Part shown: in pieces, positions 8,934-17,230 of the stretch
Position numbering within the stretch: the stretch's first letter is position 1
Layout: each line of letters starts with the position of its first letter
DNA from: an uncultured Prevotella sp.
GTDB lineage: Bacteria; Bacteroidota; Bacteroidia; Bacteroidales; Bacteroidaceae
Length of the DNA stretch: 64,000 nt
NCBI GenBank assembly: GCA_905233555.1
Contig: CAJODF010000006.1
Location: 20,029-84,028 of the forward strand
Reading direction: 5' to 3'
The notes under the pieces: model-generated
Told to the model about the DNA's origin: nothing
Databases searched by the model: none
The model's input: only the letters and a program-made list of their open reading frames with translations
Made by a program: the position numbers and the translations under genes

Positions 8934-9356
8934 TTACTCAACTTCTAAATAAATGACCTCGATGCCGGCACGCTCCAAGAGATCAATGCCGTCGGTGAGG
9001 CGGTATTTCTCGCCATAGACCACCCGTTTGAACCCTGCCTGAATGATGAGTTTGGCACACTCGATACAGGGCGAGGCGGTGATATAGATGGTGGCACCGT
9101 CGCTATTGTTGTTCGAACGGGCCAGTTTGGTGATGGCGTTCGCCTCAGCATGGAGCACGTAAGGCTTAGTCACATTGTTATCGTCTTCGCAGATATTCTC
9201 GAAGCCACTGGGCGTACCGTTATAGCCGTCACTGATGATCATCTTGTCCTTGACCACCAGTGCTCCCACCTGCCGACGCTGGCAGTAGGAATTTTCTGCC
9301 CATATACGCGCCATCCTCAGATAGCGTTCATCCAGTTTTCTTTGTTTTGATTCCAT
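8934..9356 (-). CDS. Deoxycytidylate (dCMP) deaminase
   Basis: A zinc cytidine-deaminase fold enzyme of 140 residues making dUMP for thymidylate synthesis. It contains the HAEAN zinc/catalytic motif (HAEANAITKLARSNN) and the PCIEC zinc-binding pair, plus the nucleotide-contacting NGTPSGFENICED. It resembles the ComEB/dCMP deaminase group. Its start lies 29 bp inside the end of the M3 peptidase, showing a shared transcript. Confidence 0.95.
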   Translation of the reverse strand: MESKQRKLDERYLRMARIWAENSYCQRRQVGALVVKDKMIISDGYNGTPSGFENICEDDNNVTKPYVLHAEANAITKLARSNNNSDGATIYITASPCIECAKLIIQAGFKRVVYGEKYRLTDGIDLLERAGIEVIYLEVE

Positions 9357-11436
9357 TGCGTTTCAATAATGCATCAATTGTGGGCTCACTGCCTTTGAAT
9401 CGTTTATATAAGACCATCGGGTTTTCCGTACCGCCCTTCGAGAGGATGTTGTCACGGAAACGTCGTGCTATCGTCTGGTTGAAGATGCCGTGCTTCTTGA
9501 ATACGGCGAAGGCGTCGGCCTCAAGCACCTCCGCCCATTTGTAACTATAGTAGCCTGCGGCATAGCCACCGGCCATAATATGCGAGAACTGCACGGTCAT
9601 GCAGGTGTCGGGCAACTGCTTTGTCACCATAGCCTTCTGCCAGGCTTTTTTCTCGAAGGGGATAATATCATCGGTGAACTCATCTTTCCTAGTGTAATAG
9701 GCCATGTCGAGCAGACCGAAACTGACCTGTCGCAGACAGGCGTATGCCACATTGTAGTTACGGCTCCTGCGGATGCGGGCAATCAGTTCATCGGGGATGG
9801 GTTCGCCCGTCTGATAGTGGAAGGCGAAGGTGCGGAGGAACTCCTTTTCGATAGCGAAGTTCTCCATGAACTGCGAGGGCAGTTCCACGAAGTCCCACCA
9901 GACACTGGTGCCGCTGAGGCTCTCGAAACGGGTGTTGGCGAACATGCCGTGCAGGGAGTGCCCGAACTCGTGCAGGAAAGTCTCCACCTCGCCCAGTGTC
10001 AACAGGGCCGGCTTCTCTTCCGTAGGCTTAGTGAGGTTCATCACCACACTGACATGAGGTCTGATATTCTTGCAGTTGTCAGGACCGAAGGGCTTCTTCG
10101 TGTCGATGCGCTCCTTCCACTGACTCTGGTATTCCGTCATCCAGGCGCCGCCCTGCTTACCCTTACGGGGATGGAAATCGGCATAAAAGACTGCCAGATA
10201 CTCTCCGTTCTCGTCAAACACCTCGTAGGCCTTCACATCAGGATGATAGACGGGGATGTCCTTGTTCTCCTTGAAAATGATGCCATAGAGGCGGTTGGCC
10301 AGTCCGAACACGCCATCGATGACCTTCGACAATTCGAAATAGGGCCTCAGCATCTCAGCGTCGATATTGTATTTTTGCAACTGGAGTTTGTGTGAATAGA
10401 AACCGAAGTCCCAAGGTTTCAGTTCGAAGTCCCTGCCCTCCGTTTTCTTGGCCAGTTTCTCAATGGCAGCAACCTCTTTGATGGCGGTGGACTTATAGGC
10501 TACAATCAGGTCGTTGAGCAGTTTATAGACATTGCGGACGTTGCCTGCCATACGGTGTTTCAACACGTAATCGGCATAGGTCTTATGTCCCAGCAACTGT
10601 GCCAGTTCACGACGCAGGTTGATAAGTCGCTTGCAGATTTCCAGATTATTCTCCTCGTTGTCGTGGATACACTCCGTATTCTTGGCCATATACATCTGCT
10701 GACGGAGTTCACGCCGGCTGCTGTAGGTCATGAAAGGCGAATATGAGGGGGTATCAAGGGTGAACACCCATCCATCCATTCCCTGTTCCTTCGCAGCGAG
10801 TGCAGCCGCCTCACGGGCTGAATCAGGCAGTCCGTCGAGTTGTGCCTCGTCTGTAATATGGAGGGTAAAGGCCTTGTTCTCCTTCAACAGGTTCTGTGAA
10901 AACTGCAACCCAAGGATAGATGCCTCTTCCGTCAACTGGCGCAGGCGTTCCTTGCCAGCAGCATCCAGGAGTGCACCACTCCGCACAAAACCGTCGTAAC
11001 AGTTGTCGAGCAGCATTTTTTCTTCCGGTGTCAGTTTCCGGTGGTGTCGATGTACATACTTGATACGCTCAAATAACTTCTCGTTGAGCCGGATGTCATT
11101 GGCATGCTTCGTCAGGATGGGACTCATCTTCTGGGCCAAGGCATCCATATCGTCGTTGGTCTCTGCCGACAGCAGATTGAAGAAGATAGTACTGACACGA
11201 CCCAGCAGGTCGTAATAGCCCTCGCCGTCCTTCTCATCATCCACGCTGATAATAGTGTTGTCGAAGGTGGGTTTTGCAGGATTGTTTATAATCTTCTCTA
11301 TCTGTTCGTTGTCACGGCGGATACCCTCCATGAAGGCTTCTTCGTAGTCTTCCAGACGGATACGGTCAAAGGGCGCCGTGTCGTGCGGCGTATTGTATTT
11401 CTCGAAAAAGGGGTTGAGTCTTTTCTCTTCACTCAT
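9328..11436 (-). CDS. M3 family metallopeptidase (peptidyl-dipeptidase/oligopeptidase A type)
   Basis: A 702-residue zinc oligopeptidase. The HEFGH zinc motif occurs in ETFLHEFGHSLHGMFAN at about residue 480, with the third ligand region about 25 residues later (SGTSVWWDFVELPSQFMENF). The N-terminal two thirds is the helical M3 lid (LNPFFEKYNTPHDTAPFDRI onward). No signal peptide is present, so it is cytoplasmic and probably recycles peptides. It is the first gene of a four-gene operon (M3, dCMP deaminase, S41, formyl-THF ligase). Confidence 0.95.
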   Translation of the reverse strand: MSEEKRLNPFFEKYNTPHDTAPFDRIRLEDYEEAFMEGIRRDNEQIEKIINNPAKPTFDNTIISVDDEKDGEGYYDLLGRVSTIFFNLLSAETNDDMDALAQKMSPILTKHANDIRLNEKLFERIKYVHRHHRKLTPEEKMLLDNCYDGFVRSGALLDAAGKERLRQLTEEASILGLQFSQNLLKENKAFTLHITDEAQLDGLPDSAREAAALAAKEQGMDGWVFTLDTPSYSPFMTYSSRRELRQQMYMAKNTECIHDNEENNLEICKRLINLRRELAQLLGHKTYADYVLKHRMAGNVRNVYKLLNDLIVAYKSTAIKEVAAIEKLAKKTEGRDFELKPWDFGFYSHKLQLQKYNIDAEMLRPYFELSKVIDGVFGLANRLYGIIFKENKDIPVYHPDVKAYEVFDENGEYLAVFYADFHPRKGKQGGAWMTEYQSQWKERIDTKKPFGPDNCKNIRPHVSVVMNLTKPTEEKPALLTLGEVETFLHEFGHSLHGMFANTRFESLSGTSVWWDFVELPSQFMENFAIEKEFLRTFAFHYQTGEPIPDELIARIRRSRNYNVAYACLRQVSFGLLDMAYYTRKDEFTDDIIPFEKKAWQKAMVTKQLPDTCMTVQFSHIMAGGYAAGYYSYKWAEVLEADAFAVFKKHGIFNQTIARRFRDNILSKGGTENPMVLYKRFKGSEPTIDALLKRNGIKTKKTG

Positions 11437-11459
11437 AACATACTTTACTTTTCAGCGTG

Positions 11460-11467
11460 CAAAAATA
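11460..11467 (-). promoter_or_regulatory. -7 promoter box for the M3 peptidase operon
   Basis: CAAAAATA on the plus strand reads TATTTTTG on the minus strand, 24 bp upstream of the M3 start, and fits TAnnTTTG. Confidence 0.6.
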
Positions 11468-11524
11468 CAAATAATTTCTGATTCCCAAAAGGTTTTACGC
11501 ATTAAAAAAGTTGAAAGCCGCTCT

Positions 11525-12199
11525 CTACGACATGAGAATACGCTCCAGTAAGGGGATTTCAATACGGCCTCGGTGCAATATGATCAGTCCGTCTGCCTGC
11601 ATCTCGTTCAATACACGACTTACATTCAAACGACTATCGTTCAATTCGCCAGCCAATTGGTTCATCAGGATATGGAACATCTTAGGACCTGCAGGATAGA
11701 CACTGTGTTGGACAAAGAACCTGATCAGCCGTTCACGAAGCGACTGGGGATAATGGCGCCAGTACTGGCGGGCCAGTTTCTGGGTCTGGGTGGCAAAGAT
11801 ATTGAGGAGATTCAGCCGGAACACTAGGAAATCTTCGGAGAGTCGGACCACCTCGTCTTTCCCTATGGTGATGAAGTTGGTATCCGTCTGAGCCAAAATG
11901 GTTTGTGTATAACGCTGCTGGTAGCCGAAGATGGCTTCCGGCTGGAGAATATACGGCGCCTGCATCTGTTCGATGACGGTATAGGAGTGATCGTCGGAAC
12001 GGCTCTCTACGCGAATGGTGCCATTGATCAGGAAATATAGGTGGGTACAGGCGGCACCCTCCTTGACCACAGTCTTTCCCTGCTGTACCTTGACAAAGCC
12101 GAAGCGGGTATGCCCCGCCACTAGTTCGAGGTCATCGCGGCTCATACCCTGAAACAGGGAGAACTGGAGCAGTTTGTCGTATATCTGCAGGGTTGCCAT
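11525..12199 (-). CDS. Crp/Fnr family transcriptional regulator
   Basis: A 224-residue regulator with an N-terminal cyclic-nucleotide-binding-like beta-roll (residues about 15-130; FVKVQQGKTVVKEGAACTHLYFLINGTI) and a C-terminal winged helix (residues about 150-220; LAGELNDSRLNVSRVLNEMQADGLI). I see no cysteine cluster of the FNR iron-sulfur type, so the effector is unknown. It is the last gene of the six-gene operon beginning with DUF4199, 10 bp after apbE. Confidence 0.92.
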   Translation of the reverse strand: MATLQIYDKLLQFSLFQGMSRDDLELVAGHTRFGFVKVQQGKTVVKEGAACTHLYFLINGTIRVESRSDDHSYTVIEQMQAPYILQPEAIFGYQQRYTQTILAQTDTNFITIGKDEVVRLSEDFLVFRLNLLNIFATQTQKLARQYWRHYPQSLRERLIRFFVQHSVYPAGPKMFHILMNQLAGELNDSRLNVSRVLNEMQADGLIILHRGRIEIPLLERILMS

Positions 12200-12209
12200 C
12201 GTCTCTCTC

Positions 12210-13226
12210 CTACTCTACAATCTTTTCTTTCAACGAAGGCGAGAACCATACCGCCATCTCTCCGCGTTCGTCGCTGTATATGAAATAAGCCATCAGTTCC
12301 GGATGCCTTTCCAACAATTTCCGGGCCTGATCGATACCCATCACCATAAACGAAGTGGCGTAGGCATCGGCGGTGGTGCAGTCATTGGCCAGCACGGTAG
12401 CTGACAACAGGCTGTGCTGCACAGGATAGCCCGTTTTTGGATCGATTGTATGGGCAAACTTCTTGCCACCTTTATAATAAAATCTGCGATAGTTGCCACT
12501 GGTAGCCATCGCCTTATCGGTCACATTGAGTATTGTCTGTATCTCGCCACTTACCGAGAGGGAGTCGTCGGTAGGCTTTGTCACACCGATCTTCCACGGC
12601 AGGCGCTGGGCATTCACGCCACTGGTCACAATCTCACCACCGATTTCCACCATGAAGTTCTTCACACCGCGATGACGGAGATAGTTGGCGATGACATCAG
12701 TACCATAGCCTTTGGCTATCGCAGAGCAGTCGAGCATCATCCTCGGGTCTTGTTTGTTGATTCTCCCATCCACCAGTGAGACCTTCTTGTAGCCCACTAT
12801 CTGGCGGAGACTATCCACCTGCTGACGAGTAGGTTCAATGCCGTTCTTGAAGCCGAAGCCCCAGGCATTCACCAGCGGGGCCACCGTGATATCGAAGGCG
12901 CCCTCCGTATCCTCAGATACAGCCATTGCCTTTTTGAATACCGTCAGAAACATCTCATCGAGTTTGACTTCTTTGTTTTGGTTGACAGCAGTGATGATAC
13001 TCTGCTCATTGAATGGCGAAAGGGAATGATCTACCTTCTGTAACTCGGCCATAATGCCTTCGTTCAAATCAGAGTCACACTGGTAGGTCAGATTATAAAC
13101 CGTTCCGAAAACCAGACCTGTATTTTTCTGGTAAGGCATGTTCTGCTGCTGACGGATAATCAGCACTGTGCCTATAATCAGAAGCAACAGGAAAGGCAGT
13201 TGCCAGATCAGTTTCTTCTTGTTCAT
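12210..13226 (-). CDS. apbE: FAD:protein FMN transferase (ApbE family)
   Basis: A 338-residue membrane-anchored flavin transferase that attaches FMN to threonines of exported redox proteins such as NQR and RNF subunits. An N-terminal helix (WQLPFLLLLIIGTVLII) anchors it outside the cytoplasm. Visible motifs: VFGTVYNLTY, DVHSLSPFN-like KVDHSLSPFNEQS, the AIAKGYGTD metal/FAD loop, and the C-terminal HTIDPKTGYPVQH with the DCTTADAYAT segment. Its targets are not in this window. It overlaps the DUF6048 stop by 4 bp. Confidence 0.95.
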   Translation of the reverse strand: MNKKKLIWQLPFLLLLIIGTVLIIRQQQNMPYQKNTGLVFGTVYNLTYQCDSDLNEGIMAELQKVDHSLSPFNEQSIITAVNQNKEVKLDEMFLTVFKKAMAVSEDTEGAFDITVAPLVNAWGFGFKNGIEPTRQQVDSLRQIVGYKKVSLVDGRINKQDPRMMLDCSAIAKGYGTDVIANYLRHRGVKNFMVEIGGEIVTSGVNAQRLPWKIGVTKPTDDSLSVSGEIQTILNVTDKAMATSGNYRRFYYKGGKKFAHTIDPKTGYPVQHSLLSATVLANDCTTADAYATSFMVMGIDQARKLLERHPELMAYFIYSDERGEMAVWFSPSLKEKIVE

Positions 13227-13915
13227 ATATCAATTATTACATTGAATGTGCCATCAAGGCGGGTGTCTTCCTCAAGACCATAGCCTGGCACATACCAGGT
13301 ACGTCCCATGATACCGTCCTTATGTGCGATACGACGCTTGTACCTGACGCTCCATCCCAAGTGCAACGGACCGAAAATCTTCGCATCTACACCCAGCACG
13401 GCCTCTAACCAGTGGTAATTGCAAGGCTCATCCTTCACGCCAAAGGGCGTATCCCACTTCCAATACGGATCAACGAGGTCCTTACAGTCAATATCCACCT
13501 TATATGAAGTGAATGCATAGCGCAGACCGCCATATAGGCGATACGGCCCATGCTTATCTCTCAGCAGATTCTTGTCGATACCGATACGGAAGTACGGTGC
13601 CTGCGTCTTATAGGAAATATTCGTCACTTCGTCCGTCTCATGGTTGGCCTTGCCGTAACCGATCTCCACAATCGGAAACCATTCGTCGTGTATGTTCAGC
13701 CGGAACGCCCCCTCATATGCCCCGTGATCGGACAACTGCATCATGGCAACACTCACTAAGTCAAAGGAGACAGCGAAGCCACGGAACGTCGGGATGGAGT
13801 CCTTCTGCAACGAGAAGAACTTCCACTGAGCCGAAGCACCTGCCGCCGACATCAGCAACAGCAGACTAATCGTCGCTCTTCGGAACGAGACGGAAATGGA
13901 TGGTCGTCTGGTCAT
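13223..13915 (-). CDS. DUF6048 family outer-membrane-like protein
   Basis: A 230-residue exported protein: signal peptide ISLLLLMSAAGASAQ, then barrel-like strands (FRGFAVSFDLVSVAMMQ, YRLYGGLRYAF, HLGWSVRYKRRIA, terminal GTFNVIIDI). I recognise it as DUF6048, a Bacteroidetes family usually beside DUF6452. Its start overlaps the DUF6452 stop by about 50 bp. Function unknown, probably envelope. Confidence 0.75.
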   Translation of the reverse strand: MTRRPSISVSFRRATISLLLLMSAAGASAQWKFFSLQKDSIPTFRGFAVSFDLVSVAMMQLSDHGAYEGAFRLNIHDEWFPIVEIGYGKANHETDEVTNISYKTQAPYFRIGIDKNLLRDKHGPYRLYGGLRYAFTSYKVDIDCKDLVDPYWKWDTPFGVKDEPCNYHWLEAVLGVDAKIFGPLHLGWSVRYKRRIAHKDGIMGRTWYVPGYGLEEDTRLDGTFNVIIDI

Positions 13916-14345
13916 AAGTTACTGATCTGTTTAGAAGTATAAGTGAGTCCATGGCATGACGGGTATATTGTACATCGGTGATTTCGTGAAAGAATGATGC
14001 ATTACAATCGACGGATTCGAAATGAGGGATATCGTCTTTCTTCATCCAGACCGTGTCAACCACCGTCGTATCCTTGTTCTTAAAGCGGAAAAAGAGCACA
14101 TCTTCTGGATGGGAATAACTGGCAGGAAGACTGAATTCCGACTTGCCAGACAGCCTATTGAGTACCACAATCTCTCCGCTTTTCTGTATGGATATGATTG
14201 TCAGGGAATCGGTGAGCGTCAGAGCCTTCCCCGCCTTATCACGGATCACATACTGCACAGAGATGGTGCTCAGCAACGGACAGTCAATGGTAGAACAAGA
14301 TGCCAGCCATACAACAATGCAGAAAAAGAGCAGCAGTTTTCTCAT
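13866..14345 (-). CDS. DUF6452 family lipoprotein
   Basis: A 159-residue lipoprotein with signal MRKLLLFFCIVVWLASC, where the cysteine at about 17 is the lipidation site. The rest is beta-rich (VQYVIRDKAGKALTLTDSLTI, FFRFKNKDTTVVDTVW). This is the DUF6452 family, which travels with DUF6048. It overlaps the glycosyltransferase stop by 4 bp. The pair probably works together in the envelope; this is inferred only from the conserved pairing. Confidence 0.75.
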   Translation of the reverse strand: MRKLLLFFCIVVWLASCSTIDCPLLSTISVQYVIRDKAGKALTLTDSLTIISIQKSGEIVVLNRLSGKSEFSLPASYSHPEDVLFFRFKNKDTTVVDTVWMKKDDIPHFESVDCNASFFHEITDVQYTRHAMDSLILLNRSVTYDQTTIHFRLVPKSDD

Positions 14346-15298
14346 ATCGTTTCCTCGATTTGGTAGTCATTGCGACCACTCGACGAACGACTCACCAAGT
14401 CGGCCACAAAACCCGTCAGGAACAACTGCGTACCGATGATCATCATCGTCAGGGCGATATAGAAATAGGGAGAATCTGTCACTAAGCGCTGCGGGATATG
14501 GTTATAGAGGCACCAGAGTTTGTCGGCGCCGATGCAGGCCGCTGCAACAAAGCCTACGAAGAACATCAGTGTGCCGAGGAATCCGAACACATGCATCGGC
14601 TTCTTGCCGAAAGTGCTCAGAAACCAGAGCGTCAGCAGGTCGAGGTAGCCGTTCACGAAGCGGTTCAGTCCCATGAACTTCGACGAGCCGTACTTACGGG
14701 CCTGATGCTGTACAACCTTCTCACCGATCTTGTTGAAGCCGGCATTCTTGGCCAGATAGGGAATGTATCGATGCATCTCGCCATAGACCTCAATATTTTT
14801 CACCACTGCCTTGCGATAGGCTTTCAGTCCGCAATTGAAGTCGTGCAGGTTCTTGATGCCGCTCACCTTACGGGCTGTAGCATTGAAGAGTTTCGTGGGC
14901 AGCGTCTTCGACAATGGATCGTAGCGTTTTTGCTTATAGCCACTCACCAAATCGTAGCCCTCTTCTTTGATCATCATATAGAGTCCGGGAATCTCGTCGG
15001 GCGAATCCTGCAGGTCGGCATCCATCGTGATTACCACATCGCCCTGCGCCTGTTCAAAGCCACAGTAAAGTGCAGGACTTTTGCCATAGTTACGACGGAA
15101 CTTGATGCCTTTCACCACATCAGGTTGCTTCTGGTTCAGTTCGTTGATGATCTCCCACGAGCGGTCCGTAGAACCGTCATTGATGAAGATGACCTCATAA
15201 CTAAAGCCATTCTCCTTCATCACCCGCTCTATCCACTCGTAGAGTTCCGGTATCGATTCCTCCTCATTAAACAGAGGTATAACCACTGATATATCCAT
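14342..15298 (-). CDS. Family 2 glycosyltransferase with C-terminal membrane helices
   Basis: A 318-residue GT2 enzyme of the polyprenyl-phosphate sugar transferase type (GtrB/ArnC/DPM1-like). The N-terminus MDISVVIPLFNEEESIPELY is the nucleotide-sugar site. The DXD-like TMDADLQDSPDEI coordinates metal near residue 93, and DFNCGLKAYRK is the acceptor region. Two membrane helices occupy about residues 230-310. It likely charges undecaprenyl phosphate with a sugar for envelope glycans. Confidence 0.92.
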   Translation of the reverse strand: MDISVVIPLFNEEESIPELYEWIERVMKENGFSYEVIFINDGSTDRSWEIINELNQKQPDVVKGIKFRRNYGKSPALYCGFEQAQGDVVITMDADLQDSPDEIPGLYMMIKEEGYDLVSGYKQKRYDPLSKTLPTKLFNATARKVSGIKNLHDFNCGLKAYRKAVVKNIEVYGEMHRYIPYLAKNAGFNKIGEKVVQHQARKYGSSKFMGLNRFVNGYLDLLTLWFLSTFGKKPMHVFGFLGTLMFFVGFVAAACIGADKLWCLYNHIPQRLVTDSPYFYIALTMMIIGTQLFLTGFVADLVSRSSSGRNDYQIEETI

Positions 15299-15328
15299 AT
15301 CTTATTTTACTATTCAATTCTTCACTTT

Positions 15329-15868
15329 TCACTTCTTCACCACGCTGCGCTGCATCACCAGACTGATGGGGATGCCTAAGATAAAGCCCATGCATATGTT
15401 GATGGTCAACATGTTCAATGCATAGTCTATCGGACGGATATTAGCCATCTCATGCAGACTTTCATCGACCATCTGCTGCATACCATACTGCTGTAGCATC
15501 GCCTTTCCCTCCTCAGAGGTGACCATCTTGGAGAACTGACTCAGTAGGAAGCCATTGTCCATGAATGCGAAGTAGAGATACTGCACCACTGCGAAAAGGA
15601 TGCCCCCATAGAAGAATACCAATATTGTATAGGCGTAGCCACGACGGAATGAAATCAGTCCCTCGCGCCCATAGTCACGGAACTTAGCCAGACGCTTACC
15701 TACAAAGAAGGGGACGTAGAACAACAGCAAGACCGCCGCCAACCCTAACATCTGGTTTGACACACCTATTATATAAAATAAGAAGACCACTACCAGGAGC
15801 AGGGCGAGCAGAGCGCCGTCCTGACGGGCGAAAGCCTTCAACTGTATATATTCTGCAGGAGTCATCAT
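15329..15868 (-). CDS. DUF4199 family membrane protein
   Basis: A 179-residue protein with four predicted membrane helices (about residues 18-32, 36-52, 78-100, 147-170), matching DUF4199, a Bacteroidetes family commonly found directly upstream of a GT2 glycosyltransferase, as here. It starts MMTPAEYIQLK, and either of the two ATGs could be used. It is the first gene of the operon that runs to the Crp regulator. Function unknown. Confidence 0.8.
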   Translation of the reverse strand: MMTPAEYIQLKAFARQDGALLALLLVVVFLFYIIGVSNQMLGLAAVLLLFYVPFFVGKRLAKFRDYGREGLISFRRGYAYTILVFFYGGILFAVVQYLYFAFMDNGFLLSQFSKMVTSEEGKAMLQQYGMQQMVDESLHEMANIRPIDYALNMLTINICMGFILGIPISLVMQRSVVKK

Positions 15869-15892
15869 TTAACACTTAATGCTTATCGGGTG

Positions 15893-15900
15893 CAAAATTA
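15893..15900 (-). promoter_or_regulatory. -7 promoter box for DUF4199 operon
   Basis: CAAAATTA on the plus strand reads TAATTTTG, 25 bp upstream of the DUF4199 start. A small dyad GCACA/TGTGC at 15912-15926 lies just upstream and could be an operator. Confidence 0.6.
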
Positions 15901-15956
15901 CGCAATTTCCCGCACATAACGTGTGCTTTGCCTCAAAAAATCGTTAAAAAAGGGAA

Positions 15957-15990
15957 ACTTTTCACTTTTCACTTTTCACTTTTCACTTTT
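15957..15990. repeat. Heptanucleotide tandem repeat (ACTTTTC)n
   Basis: Four full copies of ACTTTTC (TGAAAAG on the other strand) and a partial copy lie directly upstream of the SRP RNA promoter. The same heptamer family occurs at 15312-15336, 19141-19168 and 22823-22850. Confidence 0.85.
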
Positions 15991-15996
15991 TTATCG

Positions 15997-16004
15997 TACC
16001 TTTG
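15997..16004 (+). promoter_or_regulatory. -7 promoter box for SRP RNA (TACCTTTG)
   Basis: TACCTTTG followed by GCACCCG; transcription should start near 16010 and read through the SRP RNA and the tRNA. Confidence 0.7.
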
Positions 16005-16037
16005 CACCCGCTTTTGGGCAAATCGCTCTTTTATACA

Positions 16038-16135
16038 CGGGTAAGTCCTGTACGGCCAGCTCCCTTTGAATCCCCCAGGGTGGGAACGCAGCAAGGGTAT
16101 TAGGTTGTAGCGGCGCGATACAGTCAGCTTACCCA
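16038..16135 (+). ncRNA. ffs: Small signal recognition particle RNA (4.5S type)
   Basis: The conserved helix 8 apex is visible at 16072-16096: CCAGG, a GTG/CGC stem around a GGAA tetraloop, then AGCAAGG. This is the binding site for Ffh. The outer helix pairs GGGTAAG (16039-16045) with CTTACCC (16128-16134), and an inner CTGTA pairs with TACAG. Length, about 97 nt, fits the short bacterial form without an Alu domain. The exact 5' end is uncertain because the promoter is 30 bp further upstream. The tRNA begins 3 bp after it, so the transcript needs processing. Confidence 0.88.
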
Positions 16136-16138
16136 CCC

Positions 16139-16212
16139 GCCTCTTTAGCTCAGTTGGCCAGAGCACGTGATTTGTAATCTCGGGGTCGTTGGTTCGAATC
16201 CGACAAGAGGCT
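16139..16212 (+). tRNA. tRNA-Thr (anticodon TGT)
   Basis: A complete cloverleaf: acceptor GCCTCTT pairs with AAGAGGC, D arm GCTC...GAGC, anticodon loop TTTGTAA giving UGU, and T arm GTTGG-TTCGAAT-CCGAC. The anticodon stem has one T-T mismatch. The discriminator is T and CCA is not encoded. It follows the SRP RNA by 3 bp and is probably cotranscribed with it. Confidence 0.95.
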
Positions 16213-16220
16213 CTACCGGA

Positions 16221-16246
16221 GGATCGGCGAAAGCCAATCCTTTTTT
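16221..16246 (+). terminator. Intrinsic terminator of the SRP RNA-tRNA unit
   Basis: Stem GGATCGGC/GCCAATCC with a GAAA loop followed by six T. One C-A mismatch in the stem. Confidence 0.8.
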
Positions 16247-16249
16247 GGT

Positions 16250-17230
16250 TCAAAATTCAGGATTGGCAATTGCCAATCCTTTTTTTCGTGCTGGCTTGCC
16301 CGTCTCTGTGAGGGGGATTCGATCAACATGAAGATAGACGCGAGGCTGATGGTACTTGGGAAGAATGCACTCACAGACCTGACGCACTTCTTCTATCAGA
16401 CCTTCTGTCAGCAACACGACCACCTCACCAAACTTATCGTCCTGTCGCTTTGTAATCAGATACGGTTCGTACAAATGAGGACGCAACTGCCGTTCCACCT
16501 CCTCTGTCTGGATCTTGATGCCACCAGAACAGATGACATTATCCTTCCGCCCCTTTACCCGGAAAGTGCCATCTGGGTGCAACTCAGCGATATCATTAGT
16601 GACGAGGGTTGTGGCACACACCTCTGGGGCATCTATTACCAGACAGCCATCATCATTCAGACAAACCTTTACGGAAGGGAATGGCGTGTACCACTCAGAG
16701 GCATCTTGGCCGTTCAATCGGCGAAGAGCGATATGGGAAAGTGTTTCTGTCATCCCATAGGTGCTCCAGACGGCATTCGGAAAATCTTTCAATGAATTAG
16801 CGAGACTATCGTCAATAGCCCCGCCTCCGATAATCAGATGTCTGATCTGCATTAACCGTTCCCTCTCTTCAGCCACCTGTAAAGAATTATACATCTGTAA
16901 AGGCACCATCGCCGCAAAAGTAACATCCTGTGCCACCGCTAACGGATGTCCGGACGGCTCGACAGTAATCAATCTCAGTCCCCGTTCAATCGCACGTACC
17001 ACCATCATCTTCCCCGCTATATAGTCAAGCGACATACAGAGCAGGGCGGTGTCATCCTTCTTTAGTCCCAGAAAGTCATTGGTACGACGGGCAGAGGCCA
17101 ACATCCTACGTTTCTCTACCCACATCGGCTTAGGCTCTCCCGTACTACCACTGGTATGCACCAACACCGTTTCTGAAGCGTTATTCCACTCTTCAAGGAA
17201 TGCCTCTAGTGTCATCCTTTTACTTTCCAA
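16250..17230 (-). CDS. menE: o-succinylbenzoate-CoA ligase
   Basis: Adenylates o-succinylbenzoate and joins it to CoA in menaquinone synthesis. At 326 residues it is shorter than the classical form but typical of Bacteroidetes. AMP-binding motifs: the phosphate loop HTSGSTGEPKPMWVEK near residue 25, YGMTETLSHIAL near 150, the FRVKGRKDNVICSGGIKIQ hinge near 225, and the catalytic lysine region ETGKPARKKG near the C-terminus. It overlaps menC by 19 bp. Its last codons sit in a terminator palindrome. Confidence 0.93.
   Translation of the reverse strand: MESKRMTLEAFLEEWNNASETVLVHTSGSTGEPKPMWVEKRRMLASARRTNDFLGLKKDDTALLCMSLDYIAGKMMVVRAIERGLRLITVEPSGHPLAVAQDVTFAAMVPLQMYNSLQVAEERERLMQIRHLIIGGGAIDDSLANSLKDFPNAVWSTYGMTETLSHIALRRLNGQDASEWYTPFPSVKVCLNDDGCLVIDAPEVCATTLVTNDIAELHPDGTFRVKGRKDNVICSGGIKIQTEEVERQLRPHLYEPYLITKRQDDKFGEVVVLLTEGLIEEVRQVCECILPKYHQPRVYLHVDRIPLTETGKPARKKGLAIANPEF
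16259..16287 (+). terminator. Second tandem terminator, lying in the menE coding end
   Basis: A perfect 22-base palindrome centred on AATT (AGGATTGGCA and its complement), followed by a run of seven T on the plus strand. It repeats the stem of the first terminator and at the same time encodes the last residues of MenE on the minus strand. Confidence 0.7.
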
